Assembly (NCBI GenBank): GCA_025965975.1
Contig: JAOPVX010000074.1
Coordinates: forward strand, 1-35,607
Direction: 5' to 3'
Source of the DNA: Mycobacterium sp.
Lineage (GTDB): Bacteria > Actinomycetota > Actinomycetes > Mycobacteriales > Mycobacteriaceae
Length of the DNA: 35,607 nucleotides
The notes under the pieces were generated by a model, which saw only the letters and a program-made list of their open reading frames with translations, did no database searches and had not been told where the DNA came from. Both the position numbers and the translations under genes were made by a program. Below, one piece after another: positions 23,412 to 31,789 of this stretch (its first letter is position 1; every line of letters begins with the position of its first letter).

Positions 23412-24659
23412 ATGCCCGCATCCTCGTCGAAAGGTCAGTACCTGGAGGTCGGCGGTCAGCAGGTGCCCATCACCAGTCCCGACAAGGTCGTCTTCCCCGA
23501 CATCGGGGTCACCAAGATGGACCTGATGCGCTACTACGTCGCCGTCGCCGAGGGGGCCCTTCGCGGTGTGAGGGACCGGCCGATGATCCTCAAGCGGTTC
23601 GTCAAGGGCATCACCGAGGAGGCCGTCTTCCAGAAGCGGGCACCGGAGAAGCGGCCGGATTTCGTCGATGCCGCCGAGCTGAAGTACGCCTCGGGCACCT
23701 CGGCCAAGGAGGCCGTCATCCACGATGCCGCAGGCCTGGTGTGGGCGGTCAACATGGGCTGCGTCGACCTCAATCCGCACCCGGTGCGCGCCGACGACCT
23801 CGCTCATCCAGACGAACTGCGCGTTGATCTCGACCCGATGCCAGGGGTGCAGTGGAGGCAGATTGTCGACGTCGCGTTCGTTGCCCGAGAGGTGCTCGAG
23901 GACCACGGCCTGACGGCCTGGCCGAAGACGTCGGGGTCCCGTGGCTTCCACATCTATGCCCGCATTCAGCGGCGGTGGCCTTTCAAGTTCGTCCGGCTCG
24001 CGGCGCAGTCGGTGGCCCGCGAGGTCGAACGGCGGGCCCCTGAACTGGCGACGGCACGATGGTGGAAGGAAGAACGCGAGGGCGTCTTCGTCGACTTCAA
24101 CCAAAACGCCTTCGACCGCACCGTTGCCTCCGCGTACTCGGTGCGCGCGACGCCCGACGCGAGGGTGTCGACGCCCCTGTCCTGGGACGAGGTCGCCGAC
24201 TGCCGACCAGAGGATTTCACGATCGCCACCATGCCCAAGCGCTTCGAGGACTACGGCGACCCCTGGGAGGCAATCGACGATCACGCGGGCACGCTGGACG
24301 GGCTGCTCGATCTCGCCGACCGGCTCGGGCCCGCCGAGAAAGCGCCGAAAGGCGCCAAGGGATCAAGCGGGCGCCGCATTTCCAAGATGCCGCTGATCGA
24401 GATCGCCCGCACGAAGACCAAGGACGAGGCGATGGCCGCGCTCGAAGAGTGGCGTGGACGTTACCCGTCGGTAGCCGAAAAGCTCGAACCCGCAGACGTT
24501 TTGGTCGACGGCATGCGGGGGCCGAGTTCGATCTGGTACCGGATTCGGATCAATCTGCAGCACGTGCCGGAGGACCAGCGGCCCCCACAGGAGGCGCTGC
24601 TGGCCGACTACAGTCCCTGGGAGAACTACTCGGGACCGCAGTGGATCCGCGGTGGCTGA
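23412..24659 (+). CDS. polD2: Stand-alone LigD-like polymerase domain (archaeo-eukaryotic primase, Prim-PolC type)
   Basis: The 415-residue protein is a free-standing relative of the LigD polymerase domain, able in known homologues to add ribonucleotides or deoxynucleotides and to fill short gaps during DNA repair. The metal-binding acids are Asp139 and Asp141 in RVDLDPMPG. The nucleotide-binding histidine is His180 in TSGSRGFHIYARI. The basic 5'-phosphate region (MILKRFVKG) lies near residues 58-66. It lacks ligase and nuclease domains. From memory it corresponds to Rv0269c/MSMEG_0597 (PolD2 or Prim-PolC). ATG 23412 fits the conserved N-terminus. It is divergent from fadD2 with a 55-bp spacer that must hold both promoters. 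Confidence 0.88.
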   Translation: MPASSSKGQYLEVGGQQVPITSPDKVVFPDIGVTKMDLMRYYVAVAEGALRGVRDRPMILKRFVKGITEEAVFQKRAPEKRPDFVDAAELKYASGTSAKEAVIHDAAGLVWAVNMGCVDLNPHPVRADDLAHPDELRVDLDPMPGVQWRQIVDVAFVAREVLEDHGLTAWPKTSGSRGFHIYARIQRRWPFKFVRLAAQSVAREVERRAPELATARWWKEEREGVFVDFNQNAFDRTVASAYSVRATPDARVSTPLSWDEVADCRPEDFTIATMPKRFEDYGDPWEAIDDHAGTLDGLLDLADRLGPAEKAPKGAKGSSGRRISKMPLIEIARTKTKDEAMAALEEWRGRYPSVAEKLEPADVLVDGMRGPSSIWYRIRINLQHVPEDQRPPQEALLADYSPWENYSGPQWIRGG

Positions 24660-24776
24660 GCAGTTTGCTGATCTGTCCAAAGTCGGTTCCTTATTAAAGT
24701 ATTAGCCGCTACTCCCCGTTGCCTTAGATCGGCTCACTAGCGTCAGTGGCAGTCGGCGATGGAGGGGAGGCCGCAG

Positions 24777-25190
24777 ATGTACGGAAATCCGGCATTCGAC
24801 TGCGACGGCGCCCAGGTCCGCGCCTGCAGCCGCCAGTTGGCCACCGTGGTGACGGTCACCGGCATCCTCGATGACGCGAACCTCGACCAGGTCAGCAAGT
24901 ACACCAGGCGCTTCGTCCTCAGGGAGAAGCCGGTTGTGCTGGATCTGAGCGCAGTGAGTTCCGCTACTCCGCACATCGTTTCACTGCTGTGCGAACTCGA
25001 CGACGCCTGCAGCGCCGCGGGCGTGGAGTGGTCCCTGATCGCGAGCCAACCGGTCCGCCGCGCGGTAGGCATCTTCGACGACCGGTTTGAGCTGCCAACG
25101 GTGGCATCGGTCGCGGACGCACTCAACCAATTCGCCAACGCCATGCTGGAACGCCGTCGGCTCCTTCCGCTGCTGACCAAGAGCGCCTAG
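24777..25190 (+). CDS. STAS-domain protein (anti-anti-sigma-factor-like)
   Basis: The 137-residue protein shows a STAS fold: TVVTVTGILDDANLDQVSKY, VLDLSAVSSATPHIVSLLCE and the C-terminal helix region. STAS proteins of the SpoIIAA type bind anti-sigma kinases. The phospho-acceptor motif usually found at the start of helix alpha-2 (D-S-S-G) is here SSATPHIV, so the canonical regulated serine context is altered. It may be a constitutive or divergent partner, or a binder of something else. ATG 24777 follows GGGAGG with good spacing; an in-frame ATG at 24759 would add six residues. No anti-sigma or sigma gene is adjacent. Confidence 0.75.
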   Translation: MYGNPAFDCDGAQVRACSRQLATVVTVTGILDDANLDQVSKYTRRFVLREKPVVLDLSAVSSATPHIVSLLCELDDACSAAGVEWSLIASQPVRRAVGIFDDRFELPTVASVADALNQFANAMLERRRLLPLLTKSA

Positions 25191-25324
25191 AGACAGGATC
25201 GATCAGAGTGCTTCTCGACGTTCGTTGGCTGGCCTTCCTGGTGCACGGCCGGCACAAGCCCCGTTCACGGCCCCTGGCGCTCACGACCCGCTGATCTCGT
25301 CGTAGCTGACTAAGATCGCTGCCC

Positions 25325-25999
25325 ATGTCGGGTCGTTGGGCGGCGGTGCTCGGCCAGCTCATTCCGTTTGCGCTGGTGGTCGCGCTGTCGCCGCTGACGA
25401 TCATCCCGGCAATCGTGCTGGTGCTGCAGTCCGAACGTGCCCGATCCACCGGCCTGGCCTTCCTGTCTGGCTGGCTACTCGGGCTGGCGGCAACGACGGC
25501 GGTGTTCGTCCAGCTGCCTCGCCTGCTCGACGGGCTCAATCGGCCGGCCCCGACCTGGGCAGCATGGGTGCGGATCGCGGTCGGCATCGCGCTGGTTGCG
25601 CTCGGCGTATGGCGGTGGGCGACCCGTCAGCAGGTCACCAAACAGCCGGCGTGGCTGAACCGGCTGAGCAGGATGACGCCGGGCGGTGCCGCCGCAATCG
25701 GGGTCGGGCTGATTCTGGTCAATCCCAAGGTGCTCGTGATGAACGCCGCGGCCGGGTTGGTGATCGGCACGGCGGGGTTTGGCACGTCCGGCGCATGGTT
25801 GGCCGTTGCGTACTACACCGTCATCGCGGGCTCGACGGTCCTGGTCCCGATACTGGCCTACGCCATCGCCGGTGAGCGCGTGGATCGTCAGCTCGAGCAG
25901 CTGAAGCAGTGGATGGAAAGCCAGCACGCCGCCCTGATGGCAGGCCTCCTGGCTGTCGTCGGTTTGTTGTTGGTGTACACCGGGATTCGTGCGCTATAG
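25325..25999 (+). CDS. GAP/Sap family membrane protein (glycolipid-addressing protein)
   Basis: The 224-residue protein has six hydrophobic segments and matches the GAP (GPL-addressing protein) / Sap (sulfolipid-1-addressing protein) family of small mycobacterial membrane proteins, related to LysE-type exporters. Typical segments are ALVVALSPLTIIPAIVLVLQ, GLAFLSGWLLGLAATTAVFV and VGLILVNPKVLVMNAAAGLV. Family members assist surface delivery of glycolipids made by neighbouring biosynthetic genes, though this copy lies about 21 kb from the sulfotransferase. The start is ATG 25325 with no strong ribosome-binding site. Its stop overlaps by a few bases the stop of the convergent broken monooxygenase. 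The preceding 135-bp gap holds only a weak 28-codon frame at 25208-25294. Confidence 0.82.
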   Translation: MSGRWAAVLGQLIPFALVVALSPLTIIPAIVLVLQSERARSTGLAFLSGWLLGLAATTAVFVQLPRLLDGLNRPAPTWAAWVRIAVGIALVALGVWRWATRQQVTKQPAWLNRLSRMTPGGAAAIGVGLILVNPKVLVMNAAAGLVIGTAGFGTSGAWLAVAYYTVIAGSTVLVPILAYAIAGERVDRQLEQLKQWMESQHAALMAGLLAVVGLLLVYTGIRAL

Positions 26000-27230
26000 G
26001 TCTGGCCCTCGGCCGAGGATGGCCGAAAGTGCTTGACACAGTTGCTTGTCTGGATCCTCCGGCAGGGTGTCCACCCGCCACCCGACGACATCATCGGGGC
26101 GAACCAACAGTGCTGCCTCTCGTGCGAGCCCGGTGCTCGCAGCCCACTGGCCGTCGACGTCAACGACGTCGCCGTCAGTGCCGATCCGATGCACGCCGAC
26201 CGGCACGCCGAGCGAAAGGGACGCGAAAGCAGCGCTGGCACACCACGGGGCTCCAGCGTCTCCCGCCAGCACGGTGAACCAGGGGCCAAGCAGATCGAGA
26301 GTCGAAACGCGGTCGTCACCCCGGCGCAGCCATGCATGCGGGACGCGGGTACCCGGTTGTCCGCGCAACTCCCCGACAAGCTGGACAGCATCGAGGTCAG
26401 CGGGCACCGGATCGCCGGACACCACCGCGGCCGACCGGTATTGATAACCCACGAGCAGATCGGACATCGCCGCCTCTTCATCGGCAGGCAATCCCGGTGC
26501 TTCGCGGTCCAACCCGAGCATTGCAACCGACGGTCCGGTCAGCGATTGCCGGGCGCTGAAACTCCCTACCGGGTGGCGTTCGGCGTTGAAGGTGTCGAGC
26601 AATGGCGGTTCTGCTGCACCGTCTATCACTGCGGCGAGCTTCCACGCCAGGTTGTGCGCACTCTGGATCGCGGTGTTGGCGCCGCAGGCCTTGAACGGGG
26701 GCATTGTGTGCGCCGAGTCGCCGGCGAGAAAGACTCGCCCGCACCGGAATTGGTCCGCGACCTGCTCGTAGGGCTGCCACGGAGCGACCTGCAGGATCTC
26801 GATGTCGATGTCTTCGCCGATGGCGTCGCGAATCAATTCGCGGCAACGCTGCGGAGTGAACTGCACAGCCGTTTCGCCCCTGTCCGGATAGTAGGTGGTG
26901 ATGAACATGCCGCGGTCATCATCGACGGACAGGAATATCCCTTGCACCGACGGATTTTCGACCTGCACCGCGTCCCCGTCCCCGAGCTGGGGGACAAAAG
27001 CGCGCCACGGGGCGCGGAAGTAGACGAGCACCACATAGATCGGCAGCGCGCCGTAGCCGGAGGTGCCAAGGCCGAGTGTCTGGCGAACCGGGCTGTGCAC
27101 ACCGTCCGCCGCGACGAGAAAGTCGGCACAAACCGTTTCGAATTCGTCCGTGCGGCGCCGCCAGTGTCCTCCGACTTGTCGCTCACTACCCGGAACACTA
27201 CAGTTCCGTGTTGCTCCGGCCCAGCAAGCG
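25994..27230 (-). pseudogene. 5'-truncated FAD-dependent aromatic-ring monooxygenase (PheA/TfdB-like)
   Basis: From about 27170 the reverse-strand frame carries DEFETVCADFLVAADGVHSP, the mid-protein FAD monooxygenase signature. Further along, CGRVFLAGDSAHTMPPFKAC is the conserved FAD-binding GD motif. A thioredoxin-like C-terminal region follows (LDLLGPWFTVLAGDAG). The N-terminal 120 or more residues, including the GxGxxG dinucleotide-binding loop, are missing. Upstream, the frame simply continues out of register through the last 160 bp of the fadE gene. The deletion joint therefore lies at or just after the fadE stop (27231). The enzyme cannot bind FAD as encoded. It sits third in a TetR-fadE-monooxygenase run, probably once a catabolic operon. 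Confidence 0.8.
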
Positions 27231-28442
27231 CTATCTGATCGGTAGTCCGGTGATCGCCCTGCCAATGACGAGCCGCTGGATTTCACTGGTGCCCTCGAAG
27301 ATGGTGAAGATCTTCGCGTCCCGGTGCATGCGCTCGACGGGGTAGTCACGGGTATAGCCGTTGCCGCCGAGGATTTGGATGGCCTCATCGGTGACGTAGA
27401 CGGCGGTCTCGCTGGCCACCAGTTTGGCCATCGACCCTTCGGCGGCGGTGAACGGCTTGTTGTTACGTGCCATCCAGCCGGCGCGCCACACCAGCAGCCG
27501 CGAGGCGTCGATACGGGTCTTCATGTCGGCCAGCTTGAACGCGATCGCTTGAAAGTCGGCGATCTTGCGCCCGAACTGTTCTCGCTGCTGCGCGTACTCG
27601 AGCGCGTACTCGTACGCCGCCCGGGCAACGCCGAGCGCCATCGCGCCCACTGAGGGTCGTGTTCGTTCGAACGTCATCATCGCCGCTTGGCCTGCGGCCC
27701 GTTCGCCGTCGCGGCTGCGGGCGACTCTCTCGTCGAACTTGTCCTTTCCGCCGACGATCAGCCGACGTGGAATCCGGACATCCTCAAGGATCACTTCAGC
27801 GGTGTGCGAAGCACGAATGCCGTGCTTGCTGAACTTCTGCCCCTGTTTGAAACCGGGTGTGTTCGGCGGGATGATGAACGTGGCCTGCCCGCGGCTGCCG
27901 AGTTCGGGATGGACCGACGCAACGACGATGTGCACGTTGGCGATTCCGCCATTGGTGGCCCAGGTCTTCACACCGTTGAGCACCCACTCGTCGTTGGCTT
28001 CGTCGTAGCGGGCACGGGTGAGGATGGCGCCCACATCGGAGCCCGCACCGGGTTCCGATGAACAGAACGACGCAAGCAGCGGATCCTCTGGCGTGCCGAA
28101 CATCTGTGGAAGCCATTCGCCGAGCTGTTCGGGTGTGCCGTTGGCGGCGAGTGATGCGACGGCCAACCCGGTGCCAAGGATCGACAACGCGATGCCTGCG
28201 TCCCCCCAGAACATCTCCTCGAACACGGTCAGAATCCCCAGGCCGGTAGGTTCGGCGGCCTGCGTGGCGAACAACTCCATGGAATACAGGCCGACCTTGG
28301 CCGCCTCCTGGATGATCGGCCACGGGGTTTCCTCGCGCTCATCCCACTCCGCCGCCGCGGGGCGCACGACAGTGGCCGCGAACTCGTGGACCCAGTCCCG
28401 AACCTGGATCACATCTTCAGACAGTTCAAGAGAAAACGACAC
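27231..28442 (-). CDS. Acyl-CoA dehydrogenase (FadE-type)
   Basis: The 403-residue FAD enzyme should desaturate an acyl-CoA at the alpha-beta position. FCSSEPGAGSDVGAILTRA and VKTWATNGG form the flavin/substrate region. QYAQQREQFGRKIADFQAIA-type sequence (read as YAQQREQFGRKIADFQA) is the conserved arginine/FAD contact, and Glu383 in FEGTSEIQRLVIG occupies the classical MCAD base position. GTG 28442 is chosen because GAAAGGA lies eight bases upstream and VSFSLELSEDVIQVRDWV matches normal starts; the frame is open back to 28529. A TetR gene lies 103 bp upstream on the same strand and probably controls it. Which FadE it is cannot be decided here. Confidence 0.88.
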   Translation of the reverse strand: MSFSLELSEDVIQVRDWVHEFAATVVRPAAAEWDEREETPWPIIQEAAKVGLYSMELFATQAAEPTGLGILTVFEEMFWGDAGIALSILGTGLAVASLAANGTPEQLGEWLPQMFGTPEDPLLASFCSSEPGAGSDVGAILTRARYDEANDEWVLNGVKTWATNGGIANVHIVVASVHPELGSRGQATFIIPPNTPGFKQGQKFSKHGIRASHTAEVILEDVRIPRRLIVGGKDKFDERVARSRDGERAAGQAAMMTFERTRPSVGAMALGVARAAYEYALEYAQQREQFGRKIADFQAIAFKLADMKTRIDASRLLVWRAGWMARNNKPFTAAEGSMAKLVASETAVYVTDEAIQILGGNGYTRDYPVERMHRDAKIFTIFEGTSEIQRLVIGRAITGLPIR

Positions 28443-28545
28443 AGCTACGCGTCCTTTCTGCGGCCAGTCGAGGCAGAGCCCACTTCGGTGAACAACTGTA
28501 CACTGAGATTCGGCGCGCCGATACCGCACTCCGCTGTGGATTGCC

Positions 28546-29166
28546 TCACGTAAGCGCCCTAGTGGGCCCGCAGACTCCGCGCTCGAACGTGCGGATGATC
28601 AGGGGCGCGACCGCGTGGCGGGGCAGTTCTCCGATGCTGGCCTCCTCGCACCCTTGGAGCACCAACCCGTAGAGCGCGTGTCGAACCCACGTCGCGTTGA
28701 GGTCCGGGTCGAACACTCCTTCGCCCTGTCCGCGTTTGATCAGGTTGATCAGCAATTCCTCGTTTGGGTGTTCAGACGGCGGAATGTCCCGCAGGACGGC
28801 CGGGTCTCCGAAGAGGAACAGCACCCGGTCTCCGACCGAGACAAGGGCCGCGATGACACGCCGCATCGCCTCGATCGCCGGCCCCTGGTCGACAGCGGCC
28901 TCGTTGGCCGTTTCGAGGAGAACGCGGATCGAGTCCAAAGTGGCCTCATAGATGTGTGTTTCGCGGTCGGCGAAGTAGCGGTGCAATGTCGTCCGGTCCA
29001 CTCCGGCCGCGTTGGCGATCTCGGGAAGGGTGGCCAGCCGATTGGCGGCGAGGACACAGGCCGTGGCGTGGAGGATCGCGGCCCTAGCTAGTGCGCGCTT
29101 GCACACAGGAGAGCTGCTCTGTCGAGTTGGGCACGCTGTGAATCTAATCGCCCCAAAATGGGACAT
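28546..29166 (-). CDS. TetR-family transcriptional regulator
   Basis: The 206-residue regulator has an N-terminal helix-turn-helix at about residues 25-75: ALARAAILHATACVLAANRL, TLPEIANAAGVDRTTLHRYF and ADRETHIYEATLD. The C-terminal domain is helical. ATG 29166 is used, but the first 20 residues are not typical, so a start closer to the helix-turn-helix is possible. It lies upstream of fadE on the same strand and could regulate it. A short dyad lies just upstream of its start (29182-29195). Confidence 0.83.
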   Translation of the reverse strand: MSHFGAIRFTACPTRQSSSPVCKRALARAAILHATACVLAANRLATLPEIANAAGVDRTTLHRYFADRETHIYEATLDSIRVLLETANEAAVDQGPAIEAMRRVIAALVSVGDRVLFLFGDPAVLRDIPPSEHPNEELLINLIKRGQGEGVFDPDLNATWVRHALYGLVLQGCEEASIGELPRHAVAPLIIRTFERGVCGPTRALT

Positions 29167-29181
29167 TGACGTTCCGAAACA

Positions 29182-29195
29182 GAACCGTTAGGTTC
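29182..29195. promoter_or_regulatory. Short dyad upstream of the TetR gene (possible operator)
   Basis: GAACC, four bases, GGTTC lies 16 bp before the TetR start codon (reverse strand). The region 29170-29225 is AT-richer than its surroundings and probably holds the promoter. The arms are only five bases, so the call is weak. Confidence 0.3.
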
Positions 29196-29259
29196 CTATC
29201 TGTATCTCAACCTAGTTGATAGCTGACCACATCCTCGCTTGCGGGGCACGGAGAAGGCA

Positions 29260-29754
29260 CTAGCGACCGCCGCCACCCGCCTCGGCAGGCAGCGGCGGCG
29301 GCAACGGCGTCGTCGGGGTTGTCGGCGGCGCTGCGGGCGCTGCGGCGACTCCCGGCGTGTGGAAATCCACCATCGGTTCCTCGCGAATCACCGTGTTGCC
29401 CACGCTGACTACCAAAGACTTCGACGTCACCGTGTAGGTGATTGCGTCGTTCTCGGCGACGTATCCAGCGCCGGATTGCGACGCGGGTACGATCAGCCTG
29501 GCGCCGTCGCGCACCCGCAGGCCGCGATATTCATACTGACCGCCCTCCGTCTTGCAGATCGCCACCCGCGAAGTTGCCGTGCTGCCGAATGCGATCGGCG
29601 AGTTCGGCGCAGTGCACCGCGCGGTCGAGTCGACATAGCCCTGATCGTCGGTCGTTGGCGCGGCAGTGGCCGACGGCATCCCGAACGCGAGCAGCGCGGA
29701 ACACGCCGCGGCGGCGAAGGTCAGGCGACGGGTGCAAACCCCGATCGAGCACAT
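29260..29754 (-). CDS. Secreted protein with proline-rich C-terminal tail
   Basis: I recognise no named family. From ATG 29754 the protein has 164 residues with a signal peptide (RRLTFAAAACSALLAFGMPS, cleavage near ATAAPT). The mature domain has two cysteines about 25 residues apart (STARCTAPNS and VAICKTEGGQ) and beta-rich sequence (YVAENDAITYTVTSKSLVVS). It ends in a low-complexity tail rich in Pro, Thr, Ala and Gly. An in-frame start at 29811 would put 19 extra residues before the signal peptide and is less likely. Probably exported to the envelope or medium. Confidence 0.72.
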   Translation of the reverse strand: MCSIGVCTRRLTFAAAACSALLAFGMPSATAAPTTDDQGYVDSTARCTAPNSPIAFGSTATSRVAICKTEGGQYEYRGLRVRDGARLIVPASQSGAGYVAENDAITYTVTSKSLVVSVGNTVIREEPMVDFHTPGVAAAPAAPPTTPTTPLPPPLPAEAGGGGR

Positions 29755-29886
29755 AGGTCTCCACGAGACCACGGCCGCGCTATTTACGCGAGCGTCGACA
29801 CCGAGACACAACGCAAACGTTAGGTCCGTGAGACATGCGAGCCGTCAATTCCTACTCCGCCGAGACGCTCGCCAAGCAACGCCAGC

Positions 29887-30105
29887 CTAGGGAATTGGAT
29901 TGTCGTCGTTGTCTGTTCCGGAATGCCGGTGGGCGAGGTCATGCCCTTCCCCGACCGGAGTGCAGCCAGCGGTGCAATCCTGCATCACGATGGGACGGGT
30001 CACGCCCTGCACCACACGCCACCGCCACGTCGTCTCAACGATTTTCAGGTCGGCGTCAATCGCATCACGCGGGCTGACATACCAGGAAACGGAAACGGCT
30101 GACAC
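29887..30105 (-). CDS. Possible 72-residue ORF in a sparse intergenic region
   Basis: A GTG at 30105 opens a frame beginning MSAVSVSWYVSPRDAIDADL with a TTWRWRVVQG stretch and two cysteines. The composition is protein-like, but no ribosome-binding site is obvious and no family is recognised. It occupies most of the 440-bp gap between the secreted protein and the cyclopropane-synthase-like gene. Nothing else in that gap is convincing; the promoter for the latter gene should lie within 30106-30251. Confidence 0.3.
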   Translation of the reverse strand: MSAVSVSWYVSPRDAIDADLKIVETTWRWRVVQGVTRPIVMQDCTAGCTPVGEGHDLAHRHSGTDNDDNPIP

Positions 30106-30251
30106 TCTAATTGCGGCGGTTGCGCAGTAGCTCCCGCAGGGCTAGCGCACGACCGGCCAGCTTCGCTGCATTGCGTGGTCGTCTCACGGCGGCGCTGCAG
30201 GGTCGAGAGCATCCCACAGCAGGAATGGCGGCCTAAACTAACATTCCATGG

Positions 30252-31112
30252 ATGGGTGAGCTAGTTCCGCATTACGAGACTCTGCAGTCGATCTACGACA
30301 TCTCGGACGAATTCTTTGAACTGTTCTTAGGCCCCACTTTCGGGTACACGTGCGCCTACTTCGAACGCGACGACATGACCCTCGACGAAGCTCAGAACGC
30401 CAAGTTCGATCTGGCCCTTGGCAAGCTGAACCTCCAGCCGGGTATGACGCTGCTCGACATCGGCTGCGGCTGGGGCGGCGGTATGCAACGGGCGATCGAG
30501 TCTCACGACATCAACGTCATCGGCTTGACGCTCAGCCGTTCACAGCGCGACTATGCCGAGGCCAAGCTGGCCAAGATCCCGACGCACCGCAAGGTCGAAG
30601 TGCGCTTGCAGGGTTGGGAGGAGTTCGAGGGCAAGGTCGACCGGATCGTCTGCATCGGTGCGCTCGAGCACTTCGGCCACGAGCGCTACGACGCCTTCTT
30701 CGATATGGCCTACAACGCGCTGCCCGACGACGGATCGATGCTGCTGCACACGATTTGTGGGATAACCCAGGACGACGCCGTCCGATTGGGTATTCCGCTG
30801 ACGCTCAGGGTTGCGCGGTTCGTCAAGTTCATCATGACCGAGATCTTCCCGGGCGGCAGACTGCCGACCGTGTCGATGGTCGAAACGCATGCCAGTAATG
30901 CCGGGTTCCAGGTCAGCCGGGTGCAGTCGCTGCAAGCGCACTATGCAAGGACGCTCGACCAGTGGGCAGCGGCGTTGGAAGCGCATCGAGACGACGCCAT
31001 CGCGGTTCAGTCGCAGGAGGTCTACGACCGCTACATGAAGTACCTCACCGGGTGCGCGGACCTGTTCCGCGGCGGGTACCTCGATGTCGATCAATTCACT
31101 CTGGAGAAGTAG
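30252..31112 (+). CDS. Cyclopropane mycolic acid synthase-type methyltransferase (CmaA/MmaA/UmaA family)
   Basis: The 286-residue enzyme belongs to the SAM-dependent family that modifies double bases of lipid chains at cis double bonds, forming cyclopropane, methyl-branch or related groups on mycolic or fatty acids. Motif I is LLDIGCGWGGGMQRAIE (residues 67-83) and the conserved carboxylate is Glu139 in CIGALEHFGHERYDAFF. TEIFPGGRLPTVSMV and RYMKYLTGCADLFRGGYLDV are family-specific substrate-domain motifs. In most characterised members motif I continues GATM; here it is GGGM. ATG 30252 gives MGELVPHYETLQSIYDISDE. The exact product (cyclopropanation, methoxy or keto route) cannot be told from the sequence. 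Confidence 0.9.
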   Translation: MGELVPHYETLQSIYDISDEFFELFLGPTFGYTCAYFERDDMTLDEAQNAKFDLALGKLNLQPGMTLLDIGCGWGGGMQRAIESHDINVIGLTLSRSQRDYAEAKLAKIPTHRKVEVRLQGWEEFEGKVDRIVCIGALEHFGHERYDAFFDMAYNALPDDGSMLLHTICGITQDDAVRLGIPLTLRVARFVKFIMTEIFPGGRLPTVSMVETHASNAGFQVSRVQSLQAHYARTLDQWAAALEAHRDDAIAVQSQEVYDRYMKYLTGCADLFRGGYLDVDQFTLEK

Positions 31113-31178
31113 CGACTCCTCCGCGACGCCACCGCGAGCGTGATCGAAGTCGCTCGATGGACCGCGCGCAGTTGCCGA

Positions 31179-31286
31179 TCAATTATCGTCTCGCTGCTTC
31201 TCGCCGTTGGGGTGGAGCAGGGTTGCCACGAGGGGCGCGATGAGTCGCAGGATGTCGTCGATGTCGGCGTCGGTCAGGTCGGGCAT
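31179..31286 (-). CDS. Possible small ORF downstream of the cupin gene
   Basis: The frame MPDLTDADIDDILRLIAPLV, ending ATLLHPNGEKQRDDN, is 35 residues and forms a plausible acidic amphipathic helix. The same frame is open upstream into the end of the cupin gene (LIADECGEHLR), but no start codon lies there. It may be a real small protein or the tail of a larger lost gene. No ribosome-binding site is evident. Confidence 0.3.
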   Translation of the reverse strand: MPDLTDADIDDILRLIAPLVATLLHPNGEKQRDDN

Positions 31287-31315
31287 CCGCAGGTGCTCGC
31301 CGCATTCGTCCGCGA

Positions 31316-31783
31316 TCAGCGCGGGGGGCCGAGAACGATCTGTCCGAACTTATCCGCTCCCTCGACCATACGTTCGGGCGAGACTTCGAATCCCTCCGGG
31401 CGCGGCGTTGCTCTATCTCGACCGGCGTAGCGGAACATGCCCTCGATTCCGGCCGGTGTGTTGATCATGAGTAGATCCGCTTTCTTGGAAGTGATGCGAT
31501 ATGCGTGCGGAATGTTCTTGGGCAAGAAGACGATACCGCCCTCCGACAGCTCCATCTCCTGGTCGTCGTACCAGAGCAACGCGGTCCCCTTGATGAGCAT
31601 GAACACCTCGTCCTCACGCGTGTGTTTGTGGTACGGGGGCGCTTCGCCCTCGCTGACATCGAAGCGCCCGATCATCAACTGGCCATCTGTCGCTTTGCCG
31701 TCGAGCAAGATTGCCAGTGTCCCGCCATCGAGCCATTCCAGTTGTTGCTGCTGCTCGGGTTGCGCCAGGTATGCCATGCTCAC
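31316..31783 (-). CDS. Cupin-domain protein
   Basis: The 155-residue protein has a single conserved-barrel cupin domain. The first metal motif is PPYHKHTREDEVFMLIKG with His52, His54 and Glu58. The second motif is GGIVFLPKNIPHAYRI with His93. These four ligands are those of metal-dependent cupins (dioxygenases, isomerases or sensor cupins). GTG 31783 follows GGGGAT by seven bases; an ATG two codons later is the alternative. There is no clear partner gene; the convergent methyltransferase-like lipid gene lies about 200 bp beyond its end. Function unknown beyond the fold. Confidence 0.82.
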   Translation of the reverse strand: MSMAYLAQPEQQQQLEWLDGGTLAILLDGKATDGQLMIGRFDVSEGEAPPYHKHTREDEVFMLIKGTALLWYDDQEMELSEGGIVFLPKNIPHAYRITSKKADLLMINTPAGIEGMFRYAGRDRATPRPEGFEVSPERMVEGADKFGQIVLGPPR

Positions 31784-31789
31784 AAGTCA

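Noticed and set aside
25208-25294. 28-codon frame VLLDVRWLAFLVHGRHKPRS in the STAS-GAP gap
   Set aside because: No ribosome-binding site, no family and too short to support.
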